DNA of 64,000 nt from Micromonospora sp. NBC_01813 (GCF_035917335.1 NZ_CP109067.1:5579001-5643000), one strand, 5' to 3'; positions 27,636 through 35,793 are shown, counted from the first letter of the stretch. The notes: generated by a model not told the origin, from the sequence alone. Program-made: numbers and translations.

Positions 27636-28286
27636 TCATCGAGGGCCGGTCGGGTCGGCCAACTGCCGGTACCGACCGCGGTAGTGGATCAACGGGCCGG
27701 CATCGGGTTCGTCGCCGACCGTCACCGACTCGACGGTTGCCTCGATCAACATCGACCACCCGAACGGACGGGCGTCGTCGAGTCGGCAGCCAGCCCAGCT
27801 CGTCGCCGTCGCGAGCACCGGTCCGTGCTCGGTGAAGCGCCAGTCCACCCCCTTGAACGGGCCGCCCGGCGCGGGCATCAGACCGGCGAACCGATCCGCC
27901 AGCTGCCGGTGCGACGGGCCCAACGGGGTGACGGCGAACCGGTGCGAATCCTGGAGCACCTCCCACAGTTGTGACTCCTCGTCGAGCAGGCCGATCAGCC
28001 GTGGCGGTTCGCCGTCGACCAGGACGGTCGACGACACGGTCAACCCGGCCAGCGGCACCGCCGCCCCACGTGCCGGCTCGGCCGGATGCATCGTGCGTGC
28101 CGGCCCGGCCGGATCCGTACCGGGTGTCGGCTCGGCCGGATGCATCGTGCCGACGGTCCAGAGCGTGACCGGGGCGGCCAGTCGCCCGCGCAGCCGCCGC
28201 GCCGGCGATCGCTCCGCCGCGGTGGACGCGAACGGGTCGCGGTAGTGGATCTCGGCACCTGGCTCTGGATGATTCACGTGAAACAT
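27636..28286 (-). CDS. Flavin reductase-like FMN-binding protein
   Basis: 216 residues. The C-terminal two thirds is a flavin reductase domain (PVTLWTVGT, VPLAGLTVSSTVLVDGEPPRLIGLLDEES, DSHRFAVTPLGPSHRQLADRFAG, PVLATATSWAGCRLDD). The domain is split by an inserted TMHPAEP/GTDPAGPARTMHPAEP repeat of about 20 residues, a local duplication. It probably binds FMN and either reduces it or serves as a flavin partner. The ATG lies inside a parS-like palindrome, so the first residues (Met-Phe-His-Val-Asn-His) are dictated by that site. Confidence 0.75.
   Translation of the reverse strand: MFHVNHPEPGAEIHYRDPFASTAAERSPARRLRGRLAAPVTLWTVGTMHPAEPTPGTDPAGPARTMHPAEPARGAAVPLAGLTVSSTVLVDGEPPRLIGLLDEESQLWEVLQDSHRFAVTPLGPSHRQLADRFAGLMPAPGGPFKGVDWRFTEHGPVLATATSWAGCRLDDARPFGWSMLIEATVESVTVGDEPDAGPLIHYRGRYRQLADPTGPR
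28270..28285. promoter_or_regulatory. parS-like ParB-binding site
   Basis: TGATTCACGTGAAACA matches the parS consensus TGTTTCACGTGAAACA at 15 of 16 positions. It overlaps the flavin reductase start codon. In actinobacteria parS sites cluster around oriC and load ParB/SMC for chromosome segregation. It is the only such match I found in the window. Confidence 0.75.
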
Positions 28287-28320
28287 TGTGGCCCGGTCGC
28301 CGGTTGCCCCGCCGCGTACC

Positions 28321-30033
28321 TCACCGGCGGGGAGTCACCGTGGCCAGCAACTCCGGCATGCGCCGGTCGAGCAGGTCGCCGGTGATGTACAGGCCGAGGA
28401 GCACCGCGCCGAGGCCGTACCCGAGGCCGACCGGCAGCGCCAGCCAGACCCAGACGTCACCGAGCAGCGCGGTCGCCACCACCATCGGCACGGCGGCCGC
28501 CGCCGACGCGACCATAGCCACGAACGCGAGCAGGCTCTTGGCCATCCCGGCCCCGCTGTTCAGCGCGAACGGGTTCGACGTCTCCGGCAGCGAGTACGCC
28601 CCGATCACCGAGATGACCAGGTTCACCGCCAACCCCGCCCCGTACGCGGCGAACAGCGTCCCAGCCGCGATCGGGATCCAGCCGGGCTCCTGGAGGAAGA
28701 AGCCGAGACCGGCGGAGATGACCACCAGCATCGGCACGATGTACACGGAGAAGCCGACCACCCGGGCCCGCAGCTCCAACCGGCCCGGCACCCCGGCGAT
28801 CACGTTCGCCGCGTACGCGCTGCCGTCGAAACCGAACTGGTTGGCCAGCGTCACCGCGGCGAGCGCGCCGACGAAGAGCATCGAGAGGCTGACCGTGGTC
28901 GCCGACGCGGTCGGACCGGCGTCGACCTGTCCGTCGCCGCCGAACGCGAAGCCACCGAATCCGCCGACGTTGATCAGCGCCGGTACGAAGACCCCGATCA
29001 CGGCGACCGTGATCAGGTTGGCGCGTCGCCGCATGTCCCGCCACCAGTAGCGCGTCTCGCGGGCGACCAGCGCGCCGTAGCGGTTGCGCGGGGTTCGGCC
29101 GAGTAGCCGGGGGAACAGTTGCGCCACCGGCGCGCCGGGCTCGCCGGTGACTGCCTTCGCCGTACCGGTGCTCGCGGAGCCCACCATCGCCGATTCCAGC
29201 GAACGCGCCCACCAGGCCAGCAGCGCGATCACGGTCACCACGGTGATGAGCAGCTTCACCGGGACCGCCCAGAGCCGCCCCTCGACCACATCGAAGCCCA
29301 TGGTGTACGGCGCGGCCAGCGGCGTCCAGCCGACGATCCGCGCAATGTCCGCCAGCCGATCCCAGTCGGCGTTGCCGAGACCACCGATCACCACCAACTG
29401 CAACGGGCCGAGCAGCGCGGCCAGCACCGCCAACAGCACCGCGGCCAGATCTCGGACCTTGCGGGAGCGCAGCATCCCGGCGAAGGCGCTGGTGATGGCC
29501 CGGCTCGCGACCACGCAGAGCACCAGCCCGGCGGCGACTCCGACCAGCTGGACGAATCCGGCCAGCGCCCCGCCGAGCAGAAGTGCGCTGAGCACCGTCC
29601 CCAGCGTCGCCAACCCGGTGGCGATCGCCGGAACGCCGACCAGCGCCGCCGCCAGCAGCCCGGCGACCAACGCCCGGCGGGGCAGCGGCAACAGCGCGAA
29701 GCGGGCCGGATCGAGCGACTCGTCCACCCCGAAGAAGACCAGCGGCAGCAGCAGCCAGCCGAGCACCAGCAGCGCTCCACCGAAGCCCGTGGTCAGCAGC
29801 ATGCCCTGCGGGTTGTCGCCCAGGCCCGGTGCGGCCAGCATCAGAAACCCGGTGCCGGCGAACCACAGCCCGGCCAGCAGACCACCGATGAACAACCCGA
29901 TCCGCCAGCCCTGGCCGCGCAGGTTGTTGCCCATCACCCGCAGCTTGAGTCGGACGAAGTGCCGGGAGCGCACCGGGCGGGCGACACCGTCGGCCGCAGC
30001 TCCCAGCGGCGGTGTCGGCGCGATCACAGCCAT
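28321..30033 (-). CDS. ABC transporter permease (ABC-2 type)
   Basis: 570 residues with about 12 hydrophobic segments in two halves (for example IGLFIGGLLAGLWFAGTGFLMLAA, AAVLLAVLAALLGPLQLVVIGGL, LPMLVV-type MLVVISAGLGFFLQEPGW). A soluble loop near residues 300-340 (LLGRTPRNRYGALVARETRYWWRDMRRR) is typical of the coupling region of these exporters. It starts 10 bp inside the end of the ATPase gene and so is translationally coupled to it. Substrate unknown; drug, lipid or peptide export are all possible. Confidence 0.85.
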   Translation of the reverse strand: MAVIAPTPPLGAAADGVARPVRSRHFVRLKLRVMGNNLRGQGWRIGLFIGGLLAGLWFAGTGFLMLAAPGLGDNPQGMLLTTGFGGALLVLGWLLLPLVFFGVDESLDPARFALLPLPRRALVAGLLAAALVGVPAIATGLATLGTVLSALLLGGALAGFVQLVGVAAGLVLCVVASRAITSAFAGMLRSRKVRDLAAVLLAVLAALLGPLQLVVIGGLGNADWDRLADIARIVGWTPLAAPYTMGFDVVEGRLWAVPVKLLITVVTVIALLAWWARSLESAMVGSASTGTAKAVTGEPGAPVAQLFPRLLGRTPRNRYGALVARETRYWWRDMRRRANLITVAVIGVFVPALINVGGFGGFAFGGDGQVDAGPTASATTVSLSMLFVGALAAVTLANQFGFDGSAYAANVIAGVPGRLELRARVVGFSVYIVPMLVVISAGLGFFLQEPGWIPIAAGTLFAAYGAGLAVNLVISVIGAYSLPETSNPFALNSGAGMAKSLLAFVAMVASAAAAVPMVVATALLGDVWVWLALPVGLGYGLGAVLLGLYITGDLLDRRMPELLATVTPRR

Positions 30034-30800
30034 GCCAGCTCCTCGCCGGTCGCCGTGCGACCGCCGACGACCTGGACGAACACCTCCTCGAGGGAACGCC
30101 CGGCGCGGACGAAGTCCAGCGTGCCGACCTGCTTGATCACCCCGTCGGCGAGGATGGCGACGTGGCTGCAGAGCCGTTCCACCACGTCCATCACGTGACT
30201 GGAGAAGACCACGGTGCCGCCGCCGGCGACGTACCGCTGCAGGATGTCGCGGATCAGCGCCGCGGAGACCGGGTCGACCGCCTCGAACGGCTCGTCGAGG
30301 ACCAGCAGTCGCGGGCCGTGCAGCAGCGCGCAGGCCAGGCCGATCTTCTTCTTCATTCCGGCGGAGTAGTCGACGACGAGGGTGCGCCCGGCGTCACCCA
30401 GGGCGAGTACGTCGATCAGCTCCCGGGCCCGTTGGTCGACCACCGCGGGATCCATCCCCCGCAGCAGGCCGTGGTAGGCGAGCAACTCGGCGCCGGTGAG
30501 CCGGTCGAACAGCCGCACCCCGTCCGGCAGTACGCCGAGCAGCTGCTTGGCCCGGGTCGGGTCCGTCCAGACGTCGTGGCCGAGGACGTGTGCGCTGCCG
30601 GCATCCGGCCGGAGCAGGCCGACGGCCATGGACAACGTGGTCGTCTTGCCTGCGCCGTTTGGGCCGAGAAGTCCGTAGAAGGAGCCGACCGGCACGTCGA
30701 GGTGCACTCCGGCCACCGCGATCTTGTGGTCGAACCGTTTGGCGAGCCCACGCAGGGTCAGCGCGCTCGGGCGTGCGGTATCCATCGGGTCGCTGCTCAC
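30024..30800 (-). CDS. ABC transporter ATP-binding protein
   Basis: 258 residues. Walker A in GLLGPNGAGKTTTLSMAVGLL, ABC signature variant VDYSAGMKKKIGLACALLHGP, Walker B PRLLVLDEPFEAVD, and the H-loop region VVFSSHVMDVVERLC are present. It powers the downstream ABC-2 permease. The GTG at 30800 is 6 nt after TACGGT, so the operon mRNA is probably leaderless. The sequence gives no substrate clue. Confidence 0.92.
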   Translation of the reverse strand: MSSDPMDTARPSALTLRGLAKRFDHKIAVAGVHLDVPVGSFYGLLGPNGAGKTTTLSMAVGLLRPDAGSAHVLGHDVWTDPTRAKQLLGVLPDGVRLFDRLTGAELLAYHGLLRGMDPAVVDQRARELIDVLALGDAGRTLVVDYSAGMKKKIGLACALLHGPRLLVLDEPFEAVDPVSAALIRDILQRYVAGGGTVVFSSHVMDVVERLCSHVAILADGVIKQVGTLDFVRAGRSLEEVFVQVVGGRTATGEELAWL

Positions 30801-30903
30801 GGTACGACCGTAACCAGTGCCGGCCAGGTTGGCATCCGGGCCGGGGAAGGATTCACGTCTCCTACCTGGTGGCGAGGCTCCTCCGCCGCCGGATGAGGAG
30901 GAC

Positions 30904-32547
30904 CTAGCCGCGCAGGCTCTCCGGGGCGTGCAGCCGCAGCATCACCGCGTTCACCTGACCAGGCAGCCGACGGCGGGTCAGCGCCGACACCAGGATCATC
31001 ACCGCGAACGCCAACGGCACCGTCCACGCGGCCGGCTGCGCCACCAGGACCGCCGGCCAACCGGACAGTGCGGGGCCCAGCATGGTCCAGAGCACCGCGC
31101 CGATCGCGGCGCCGCCGCCGACGATGATGCCGGCCGCCGCACCGGCGTCGGTCAGCCCACGCCACCAGATGCCCAGCACCAACAGCGGGCAGAAGCTCGA
31201 CGCGGCTACCGCGAAGGCCAGTCCGACGACCTGGGACACGTCGAGCCCGGAGACGTTCAACGCCAGCACCATCGGCACCGCGCCGGCGACCAGCGTCGCC
31301 AGCCGGAACCCACGTACCGAGGGACGCCGCAGCACATCGGTGGAGACCGCGCCGGCGACGCTGGTCAGCAGCCCGGACGAGGTGGACAGGAAGGCTGCGA
31401 ACGCCCCGGCGGCGACCAGCGCGGCGAGTAGTTGACCGAGCGTCCCGCCGCCGAGCGCCGCTTCCGGCAGCAGGATCACCACCGCGTCCGAGCGGCCGGT
31501 CATCAGCAGCTGCGGGGTGTAGACCCGGCCGAGCACCCCGTACAGCGTCGGGAACAGGTAGAACATGCCGACCAGGCCGAGCACCACCAGGGTGGTGCGG
31601 CGGGCGGCGGCGCCGTCCGGGTTGGTGTAGAACCGCACCAGTACGTGCGGCAGCCCCATCGTGCCGAGAAACGTCGCGAGAATCAGTGAATAGGTGGCGA
31701 ACAGCCCCTGGTCACCGCGCTCCGGGTCACCCGGCAGCAGCCAGGCCAGCCCTCGGTCGGCGTCGACCCCGGACACCTGTGGCACCGGGTCGCCGGCCTC
31801 GAAGGTCAGCTCGGTGCCCGGCTCCACCTGCTCGGTGCGCCCATCCAGGTAGGTCAGGGTCGCCGACCGTTCGATCAAGACCGTGGTGGTCTCGATGAAG
31901 GCCGCCCCCTCCGGCGGGGTGATCGGCGGTCGACCGTCGGACTGCCACTGCAGCGCGAGGAAGATCGCCGGTACGGCGAGCGCGGTCAGCTTGAGCCAGT
32001 ACTGGAACGCCTGCACGAAGGTGACCGCCCGCATCCCGCCCAGCGCCACGTTCGCCGTCACCACCCCGCCGACCAGCAACGCCCCCAGCGGGTACGGCGC
32101 GCCGGTGACCGTGGCCAGGGTCAGCCCGGCGCCCTGCAGCTGCGGCAGCAGGTAGAACCAGCCGATGAAGATCACGAAGAGGGTGGCGAGCCTGCGTAGC
32201 CGCCGCGAACCCAGCCGGATCTCGCAGAAGTCGGGCAGGGTGAACGCCCCGGAGCGACGCAGCGGGGCGGCCACGAACAGCAGCAGGGCCAGGTAGCCGG
32301 CGGCGAAACCGACCGGGTACCAGAGCACGTCCACGCCGTACTTGAGGATCAGCCCGGCGATGCCGAGGAACGACGCCGCCGACAGGTACTCGCCGCCGAT
32401 CGCCGCGGCGTTCCAACCCGGGCTGACGGTACGCGAGGCGACCAGGAAGTCGGAGGTGGTGCGGGCCAGTTTCAACCCGTAGAACCCGATGGCGACGGTC
32501 ACCAGGGTGACCGCCACCAGCGCCGGAACCAGGTACGGGTTGGCCAT
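30904..32547 (-). CDS. Sodium:solute symporter (SSS family, ActP-like)
   Basis: 547 residues with about 13 transmembrane helices. GGEYLSAASFLGIAGLILKYGVDVLWYPVGF is the SSS signature region with sodium-site residues. FAAFLSTSSGLLTSVAGAVSTDVLR and VVGLAFAVAASSFCPLLVLGIWW follow. An extracytoplasmic insertion near residues 200-290 (TYLDGRTEQVEPGTELTFEAGDPVPQVSGVDADRG) is characteristic of actinobacterial acetate/carboxylate symporters. It is preceded by its small membrane partner with a 9-bp gap. Confidence 0.88.
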   Translation of the reverse strand: MANPYLVPALVAVTLVTVAIGFYGLKLARTTSDFLVASRTVSPGWNAAAIGGEYLSAASFLGIAGLILKYGVDVLWYPVGFAAGYLALLLFVAAPLRRSGAFTLPDFCEIRLGSRRLRRLATLFVIFIGWFYLLPQLQGAGLTLATVTGAPYPLGALLVGGVVTANVALGGMRAVTFVQAFQYWLKLTALAVPAIFLALQWQSDGRPPITPPEGAAFIETTTVLIERSATLTYLDGRTEQVEPGTELTFEAGDPVPQVSGVDADRGLAWLLPGDPERGDQGLFATYSLILATFLGTMGLPHVLVRFYTNPDGAAARRTTLVVLGLVGMFYLFPTLYGVLGRVYTPQLLMTGRSDAVVILLPEAALGGGTLGQLLAALVAAGAFAAFLSTSSGLLTSVAGAVSTDVLRRPSVRGFRLATLVAGAVPMVLALNVSGLDVSQVVGLAFAVAASSFCPLLVLGIWWRGLTDAGAAAGIIVGGGAAIGAVLWTMLGPALSGWPAVLVAQPAAWTVPLAFAVMILVSALTRRRLPGQVNAVMLRLHAPESLRG

Positions 32548-32556
32548 CGGCGCTGC

Positions 32557-32976
32557 TCAGCGCTCCGGCCGGCGGACCAGCGCGGCGAAGTCCTGCTCGT
32601 TGCGTTCGGCGAGATACACGTACGCCAGGCCGACCGCGAGCAGGAACGGGAAGGCGGCCACCCCGAGCAGCAGCCAGGCCAGGTTCACACCGCCGATCTT
32701 GGTGCTGCCGACCGCCGGTGCCACGGTGAACAGCATCGGCAGTGCGCCCAGGCCGATCGCCACCACCGCCGCCAGCCGCAACGCCAGCGCCAGTTGAGCC
32801 CGGACCAGCCCGCGGACGAGTGCCTCGCCGACCTGGGTCTGCTCGGCCAGGTCGGTGCGGAGCCGGTCGGCGCCGCTGCGGCGGTTGACCTCGCCCAGCA
32901 CGATCCGCACCCGGCGGGGTGGCGCCGTGGTGGGCTCGGACGCCGGACCGTGGCCGGCGTCGTCGTGTTCGGCCAT
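32557..32976 (-). CDS. Small membrane subunit associated with the SSS symporter
   Basis: 139 residues. A cytoplasmic N-terminus carries a basic segment (RRVRIVLGEVNRRSGADRLRTDLAEQTQVGEALVRGLVRAQL). Two transmembrane helices follow (LRLAAVVAIGLGALPMLFTVAP and NLAWLLLGVAAFPFLLAVGLAYVYLAERNEQDF). DUF485-like small subunits accompany ActP-type symporters. It lies directly upstream of the symporter gene. A damaged partial copy of it is found at about 34495-34617. Confidence 0.8.
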   Translation of the reverse strand: MAEHDDAGHGPASEPTTAPPRRVRIVLGEVNRRSGADRLRTDLAEQTQVGEALVRGLVRAQLALALRLAAVVAIGLGALPMLFTVAPAVGSTKIGGVNLAWLLLGVAAFPFLLAVGLAYVYLAERNEQDFAALVRRPER

Positions 32977-33023
32977 GCCGGCAGTCTCACCGGCCGTCGC
33001 AGAATGTCAAGCCCACCCACACA

Positions 33024-33062
33024 GCGAAGCGCCTGACCGCAGGCTGCGGTCAGGCGCTTCGC
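33024..33062. terminator. 18-bp perfect hairpin between symporter genes and HTH regulator
   Basis: Arms 33024-33041 and 33045-33062 are exact complements around a GGC loop; the top arm reads GCGAAGCGCCTGACCGCA. Degenerate relatives occur at 34626-34644 and 35256-35286, the latter just past the tRNA-Phe 3' end. The family looks like a recurring terminator element. Confidence 0.7.
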
Positions 33063-33064
33063 TA

Positions 33065-33091
33065 AAGCTTCCGGTGGTCAGCTGTCATCCA
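33065..33091. repeat. Direct repeat AAGCTTCCGGTGGTCAGCTG... copy 1
   Basis: A 27-bp block beginning AAGCTTCCGGTGGTCAGCTG and ending TCATCCA recurs identically at 34655-34681. Each copy follows a hairpin of the same family, and the upstream sequences are also related. The HTH-TPR regulator gene lies between the two. Confidence 0.8.
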
Positions 33092-33231
33092 TGGACCCCT
33101 GGTTGATAGTCAACTTTGCGTCACGGTGAGTGTCGATTCGCCGTTCCTTCCAAGTACCGTCATCGATGGCGGCGCGTCGGGAGTAGCGGCCCGGTCGCGT
33201 CGCCGCCCAGACCGCTACCTGGGGAGCCATC

Positions 33232-34362
33232 ATGCGAGTCGTTGACCCGCGCCTGCCCGCAACCCTGCGAGCCCTGCGCGACCAAGCCGGCCTGTCTCTC
33301 CGAGAGCTGGCCAAGATCGCCTACTCCAGTCGATCCCACATCCATGACATTGAGCAGGGGCGCCGCCAGCCGCCCCCGGACCTGCTCGCCCGCATCGACG
33401 AAGCCCTCGACGCCGGCGGCCGGCTGACCGCCATGGTCCATACGCCATCCACGGTGCTCGACGGCGACCAGGCCGCACGCCTGCGCTACGCCCGCCGCAC
33501 CGGACAGATCAGCCCTGGCGGCATCGCCGCCCTTGCCGATCTGCTCGCCGCCCAGCGACGGCTCGATGACCAGGTGGGTTCCGGCGCGGTGCTACCTGCC
33601 GCAGCTGCCCAGCTCGACATCATTTCCACGCTGGTTGCCGAGGCAGCCGGCCCGCACCGGCCCGCGTTCGTCGACGTCGCAGCCCAGTGGGCCCAGTTCG
33701 TCGGCTGGCTGCACTCTGCCGTCGGGGCTGCGGCTAGCGCAGAGCAGACGTGGGCCTGCGGCCTGGCATGGACGGCAGAGACCGGCGACACCGACCTGGC
33801 CGCCACCATCCTCAGCTTTCGCGGCTGGGCGGCAGAGCAGCAGGGACGAACCGGGGCGATGATCACACTGTCGCAGGCCGCCCAGCGTCAACCCGGCGTC
33901 CACCCCGGTCAGCTTGCCTACTCAGCCGGCCAGGAGGCGCGCGGCCTAGCAGTCGCCGGGCACGGGCCGAGCAAAGTGCTCGGCGTGCTCGACCGGTCTG
34001 CAGAGCACGCCGCCCGACAGGATGAGCGGCCGTTGCCTGCGTGGAACTACTTCCACACCGGAGAGTTTTTCCTGGTGCAACGCGGCATCGCGTACCTTTA
34101 CCTGGCTGACGCCGGGTACGACTGCTATGCCGACCGAGCGGTGGAGCTCCTCGCCACGGGGCTGGCTCCCGGCCGTCGGCGACCCGGCTGGTCAGGAGCG
34201 CACCTGTGCGATCTCGGTGACGCGCACGCCCACGTCGGCGACAGGTCCGCAGCTGAGGCCGCCTACGCCGAGGCGGCCGGTGTAGCGGCCACCACTGGTG
34301 ACGAACGCCTCGCGGAGCGGGCGTCCGCAGGTGTCCGCGCTCTGTCCGCGCCGTCCGTGTAG
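33232..34362 (+). CDS. XRE-family helix-turn-helix regulator with TPR-like sensor region
   Basis: 376 residues. An N-terminal XRE domain (LRALRDQAGLSLRELAKIAYSSRSHIHDIEQGRRQPPPDLLARIDEAL) is followed by about 300 helical residues with alternating hydrophobic repeats (AQWAQFVGWLHSAVG, ATILSFRGWAAEQQGR, YSAGQEARGLAVAGHGPSKVLGVLDRSAEHA, LCDLGDAHAHVGDRSAAEAAYAEAAGVAA). This layout is common in actinomycete regulators that sense peptides or small molecules. It runs opposite to its neighbours and is bracketed by direct repeats. TTGA-TAG-TCAA at 33103-33113 upstream could be part of its promoter or operator. Confidence 0.8.
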   Translation: MRVVDPRLPATLRALRDQAGLSLRELAKIAYSSRSHIHDIEQGRRQPPPDLLARIDEALDAGGRLTAMVHTPSTVLDGDQAARLRYARRTGQISPGGIAALADLLAAQRRLDDQVGSGAVLPAAAAQLDIISTLVAEAAGPHRPAFVDVAAQWAQFVGWLHSAVGAAASAEQTWACGLAWTAETGDTDLAATILSFRGWAAEQQGRTGAMITLSQAAQRQPGVHPGQLAYSAGQEARGLAVAGHGPSKVLGVLDRSAEHAARQDERPLPAWNYFHTGEFFLVQRGIAYLYLADAGYDCYADRAVELLATGLAPGRRRPGWSGAHLCDLGDAHAHVGDRSAAEAAYAEAAGVAATTGDERLAERASAGVRALSAPSV

Positions 34363-34410
34363 CGGCGCGGGACATAGACCGTCACTGGTGGTGGGCGCAC
34401 GCTGTCGGGA

Positions 34411-34493
34411 GGACGGCGGTTGCCCCCGTGGCCGCCGTCCCCTCAAAGCAGGGCCGGCGGCGCAAGTGCCCACAACGCTCCCGCCGCCGGCCC
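34411..34493. terminator. Two tandem hairpins after the HTH regulator
   Basis: GGACGGCGG/CCGCCGTCC (34411-34440, 12-nt loop) is followed by a 12-bp stem GGGCCGGCGGCG/CGCCGCCGGCCC (34451-34493, 19-nt loop). They occupy the gap after the regulator stop. The remainder of the 34363-34667 stretch has no intact gene; it holds the degenerate symporter-subunit copy described next. Confidence 0.55.
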
Positions 34494-34494
34494 G

Positions 34495-34617
34495 GCACGG
34501 CGAAGTCCTGTTCGGTTGCGTTCGGCGAGATACACGTACGCCAGACCGACCGCGAGCAGGAACGGGAAGGCGGCCACCCCGAGTTGAGCCCGGACCAGCC
34601 CGCAGACCAGTGCCACC
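34495..34617 (-). pseudogene. Decayed partial copy of the small symporter-subunit gene
   Basis: The segment 34497-34584 is nearly identical to 32579-32664, the codons for LGVAAFPFLLAVGLAYVYLAERN. It then jumps to sequence matching 32793-32840 with about 128 bp missing, and an extra G in the CGAACGCAACCG segment shifts the frame. No start or stop remains in place. The relic therefore records duplication of the 32.58-33.09 kb block followed by deletion. Confidence 0.8.
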
Positions 34618-34654
34618 GACCTGCCCGACCGCAGCCTGCGGTCGAGTGCCGCTG

Positions 34655-34681
34655 AAGCTTCCGGTGGTCAGCTGTCATCCA
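34655..34681. repeat. Direct repeat copy 2
   Basis: Identical to 33065-33091. Here the repeat overlaps the stop codon of the reverse-strand gene ending at 34668, whose last residues Asp-Asp-Ser are encoded by it. Confidence 0.8.
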
Positions 34682-35039
34682 ACGCTGCCCGCGTCCGGGT
34701 TACGCCCGCCGCCTCGATCTGTTCGGCGGTCACCGGTTCACCGCCGTTCGCCTGCCAGGCGTCCATCAGGTCGGCGAGGATCAACCGTGCGCCGTCTTTG
34801 CCGTGCTCTTCCAAGAGGTCGGTGTAGGTCCAGCGCAGGATTACGCCCGGTGCCGCGCCGGCCACGCCGTCGCCTGCGGTCGGCAGGTCGGTGCGGCACT
34901 CGCGGTCTTCTCCGTCGAGCCATGCGAACTCGGGGTCGTCGCGCTTGCCTTCGGCAGTCAGCCGGTCGCGGAGCTTGTCGAGCTGGACGATACGCAACTT
35001 GTCACCAAGGGGAGTGACGGCAAGGGGAGTTGTCGTCAA
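34668..35039 (-). CDS. Hypothetical protein, possibly from an integrated element
   Basis: 123 residues, acidic. It begins with a TTG at 35039 (no in-frame ATG or GTG nearby). The C-terminal part (RWTYTDLLEEHGKDGARLILADLMDAWQANGGEPVTAEQIEAAGVTRTRAALDDS) looks helical. I recognise no family. It is divergent from an AlpA-like frame 30 bp away, as seen at element borders, and its 3' end lies in the duplicated repeat. Codon use is GC-rich like its surroundings. Confidence 0.45.
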   Translation of the reverse strand: MTTTPLAVTPLGDKLRIVQLDKLRDRLTAEGKRDDPEFAWLDGEDRECRTDLPTAGDGVAGAAPGVILRWTYTDLLEEHGKDGARLILADLMDAWQANGGEPVTAEQIEAAGVTRTRAALDDS

Positions 35040-35069
35040 TGGGACTGGTGTGGTGCCTACCGTCCGGGC

Positions 35070-35237
35070 ATGGAGCGCATCCGGGTCGTTGGCTTGGCCG
35101 AGGTCGCCGAGCTCCTGGGCGGCGTCTCCCGCCAGCGTGCCGCCGATCTGGCCGCCCGGCCGACGTTCCCGAAGCCACTTGGCGTCAGGCGGACGACGCC
35201 CAGCTGGCGTCGAAGGGGTGCGGCAGTAGGCGGCTGA
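35070..35237 (+). pseudogene. AlpA/excisionase-like HTH protein, probably frameshifted
   Basis: From ATG 35070: MERIRVVGLAEVAELLGGVS then RQRAADLAARPTFPKPL, closely like the intact protein at 512-706. After that the frame gives an Arg/Trp-rich tail (GVRRTTPSWRRRGAAVGG), whereas the +1 frame gives ASGGRRPAGVEGVRQ, nearer to the expected wing. A small indel has probably broken the gene. It adjoins a tRNA cluster, a usual integration site. Confidence 0.55.
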
Positions 35238-35255
35238 GCGGCTCGGAAACAGCGA

Positions 35256-35286
35256 AGCGCCCGACCGCAGGCTGCGGTCGGGCGCT
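35256..35286. terminator. Hairpin terminating the tRNA cluster
   Basis: AGCGCCCGACCGCA and its exact complement around GGC lie 25 bp past the 3' end of tRNA-Phe on its transcribed side. The stem shares its core with the hairpins at 33024-33062 and 34626-34644. Confidence 0.65.
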
Positions 35287-35310
35287 GCTGAAGCCCGGCG
35301 AGAGGCTTTG

Positions 35311-35384
35311 TGGCCAGGGGCGGGGTCGAACCGCCGACCTTCCGATTTTCAGTCGGACGCTCGTACCAACTGAGCTACCTGGCC
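35311..35384 (-). tRNA. tRNA-Phe (GAA)
   Basis: The reverse strand folds into a 74-nt cloverleaf: acceptor GGCCAGG/CCTGGCC with discriminator A, D arm GCTC/GAGC, anticodon loop CTGAAAA with GAA, and T arm with GGTTCGACCC. CCA is not encoded. It is the last gene of a Glu-Asp-Phe cluster. Confidence 0.95.
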
Positions 35385-35492
35385 GGGCAACCGGGTCATC
35401 ATACCCGGGCCGGCGACGGTGGTCTCCGGACCGGGTGGACGTGCCCCGGAACACTAATCGCCGCGTATCGAAACACGCGGCGACCGGTGTTG

Positions 35493-35566
35493 CGGTCCTG
35501 ACGGGACTTGAACCCGCGACCTCCGCCTTGACAGGGCGGCGAGCACTCCAACTGCTCCACAGGACC
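35493..35566 (-). tRNA. tRNA-Asp (GTC)
   Basis: A 74-nt cloverleaf on the reverse strand: acceptor GGTCCTG/CAGGACC with discriminator G, anticodon loop CTGTCAA (GTC), and T loop GGTTCAAGTCC. It lies between tRNA-Glu and tRNA-Phe. Confidence 0.95.
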
Positions 35567-35597
35567 TCGGTGTTGCGCCGGCCGGTTGGCCGGTTGG

Positions 35598-35670
35598 TGC
35601 CCCCAACGGGATTCGAACCCGTGCTACCGCCTTGAAAGGGCGGCGTCCTGGGCCGCTAGACGATGAGGGC
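35598..35670 (-). tRNA. tRNA-Glu (TTC)
   Basis: A 73-nt cloverleaf on the reverse strand: acceptor GCCCTCA/TGGGGGC with a T-G pair and discriminator A, anticodon loop CTTTCAA (TTC), and T loop GGTTCGAATCC. It is the first gene of the cluster in transcription order. Confidence 0.95.
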
Positions 35671-35793
35671 GGCCCCATCATCATCGCACATCGCGACTTT
35701 GACGGTAGTGCTCCCATCCGGCCCCGCCGGAAGCTTGCGAAAGCATACGCGACGAGCATGCCCCGGGCCAAACCAGCCCGGTGGACCGGACGA

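Noticed and set aside
33078-33314. 78-codon reverse frame ending in Asp-Asp-Ser, like the gene at 34668
   Set aside because: The shared ending comes from the 27-bp repeat; the rest is Arg-rich shadow sequence opposite the HTH gene start and promoter.
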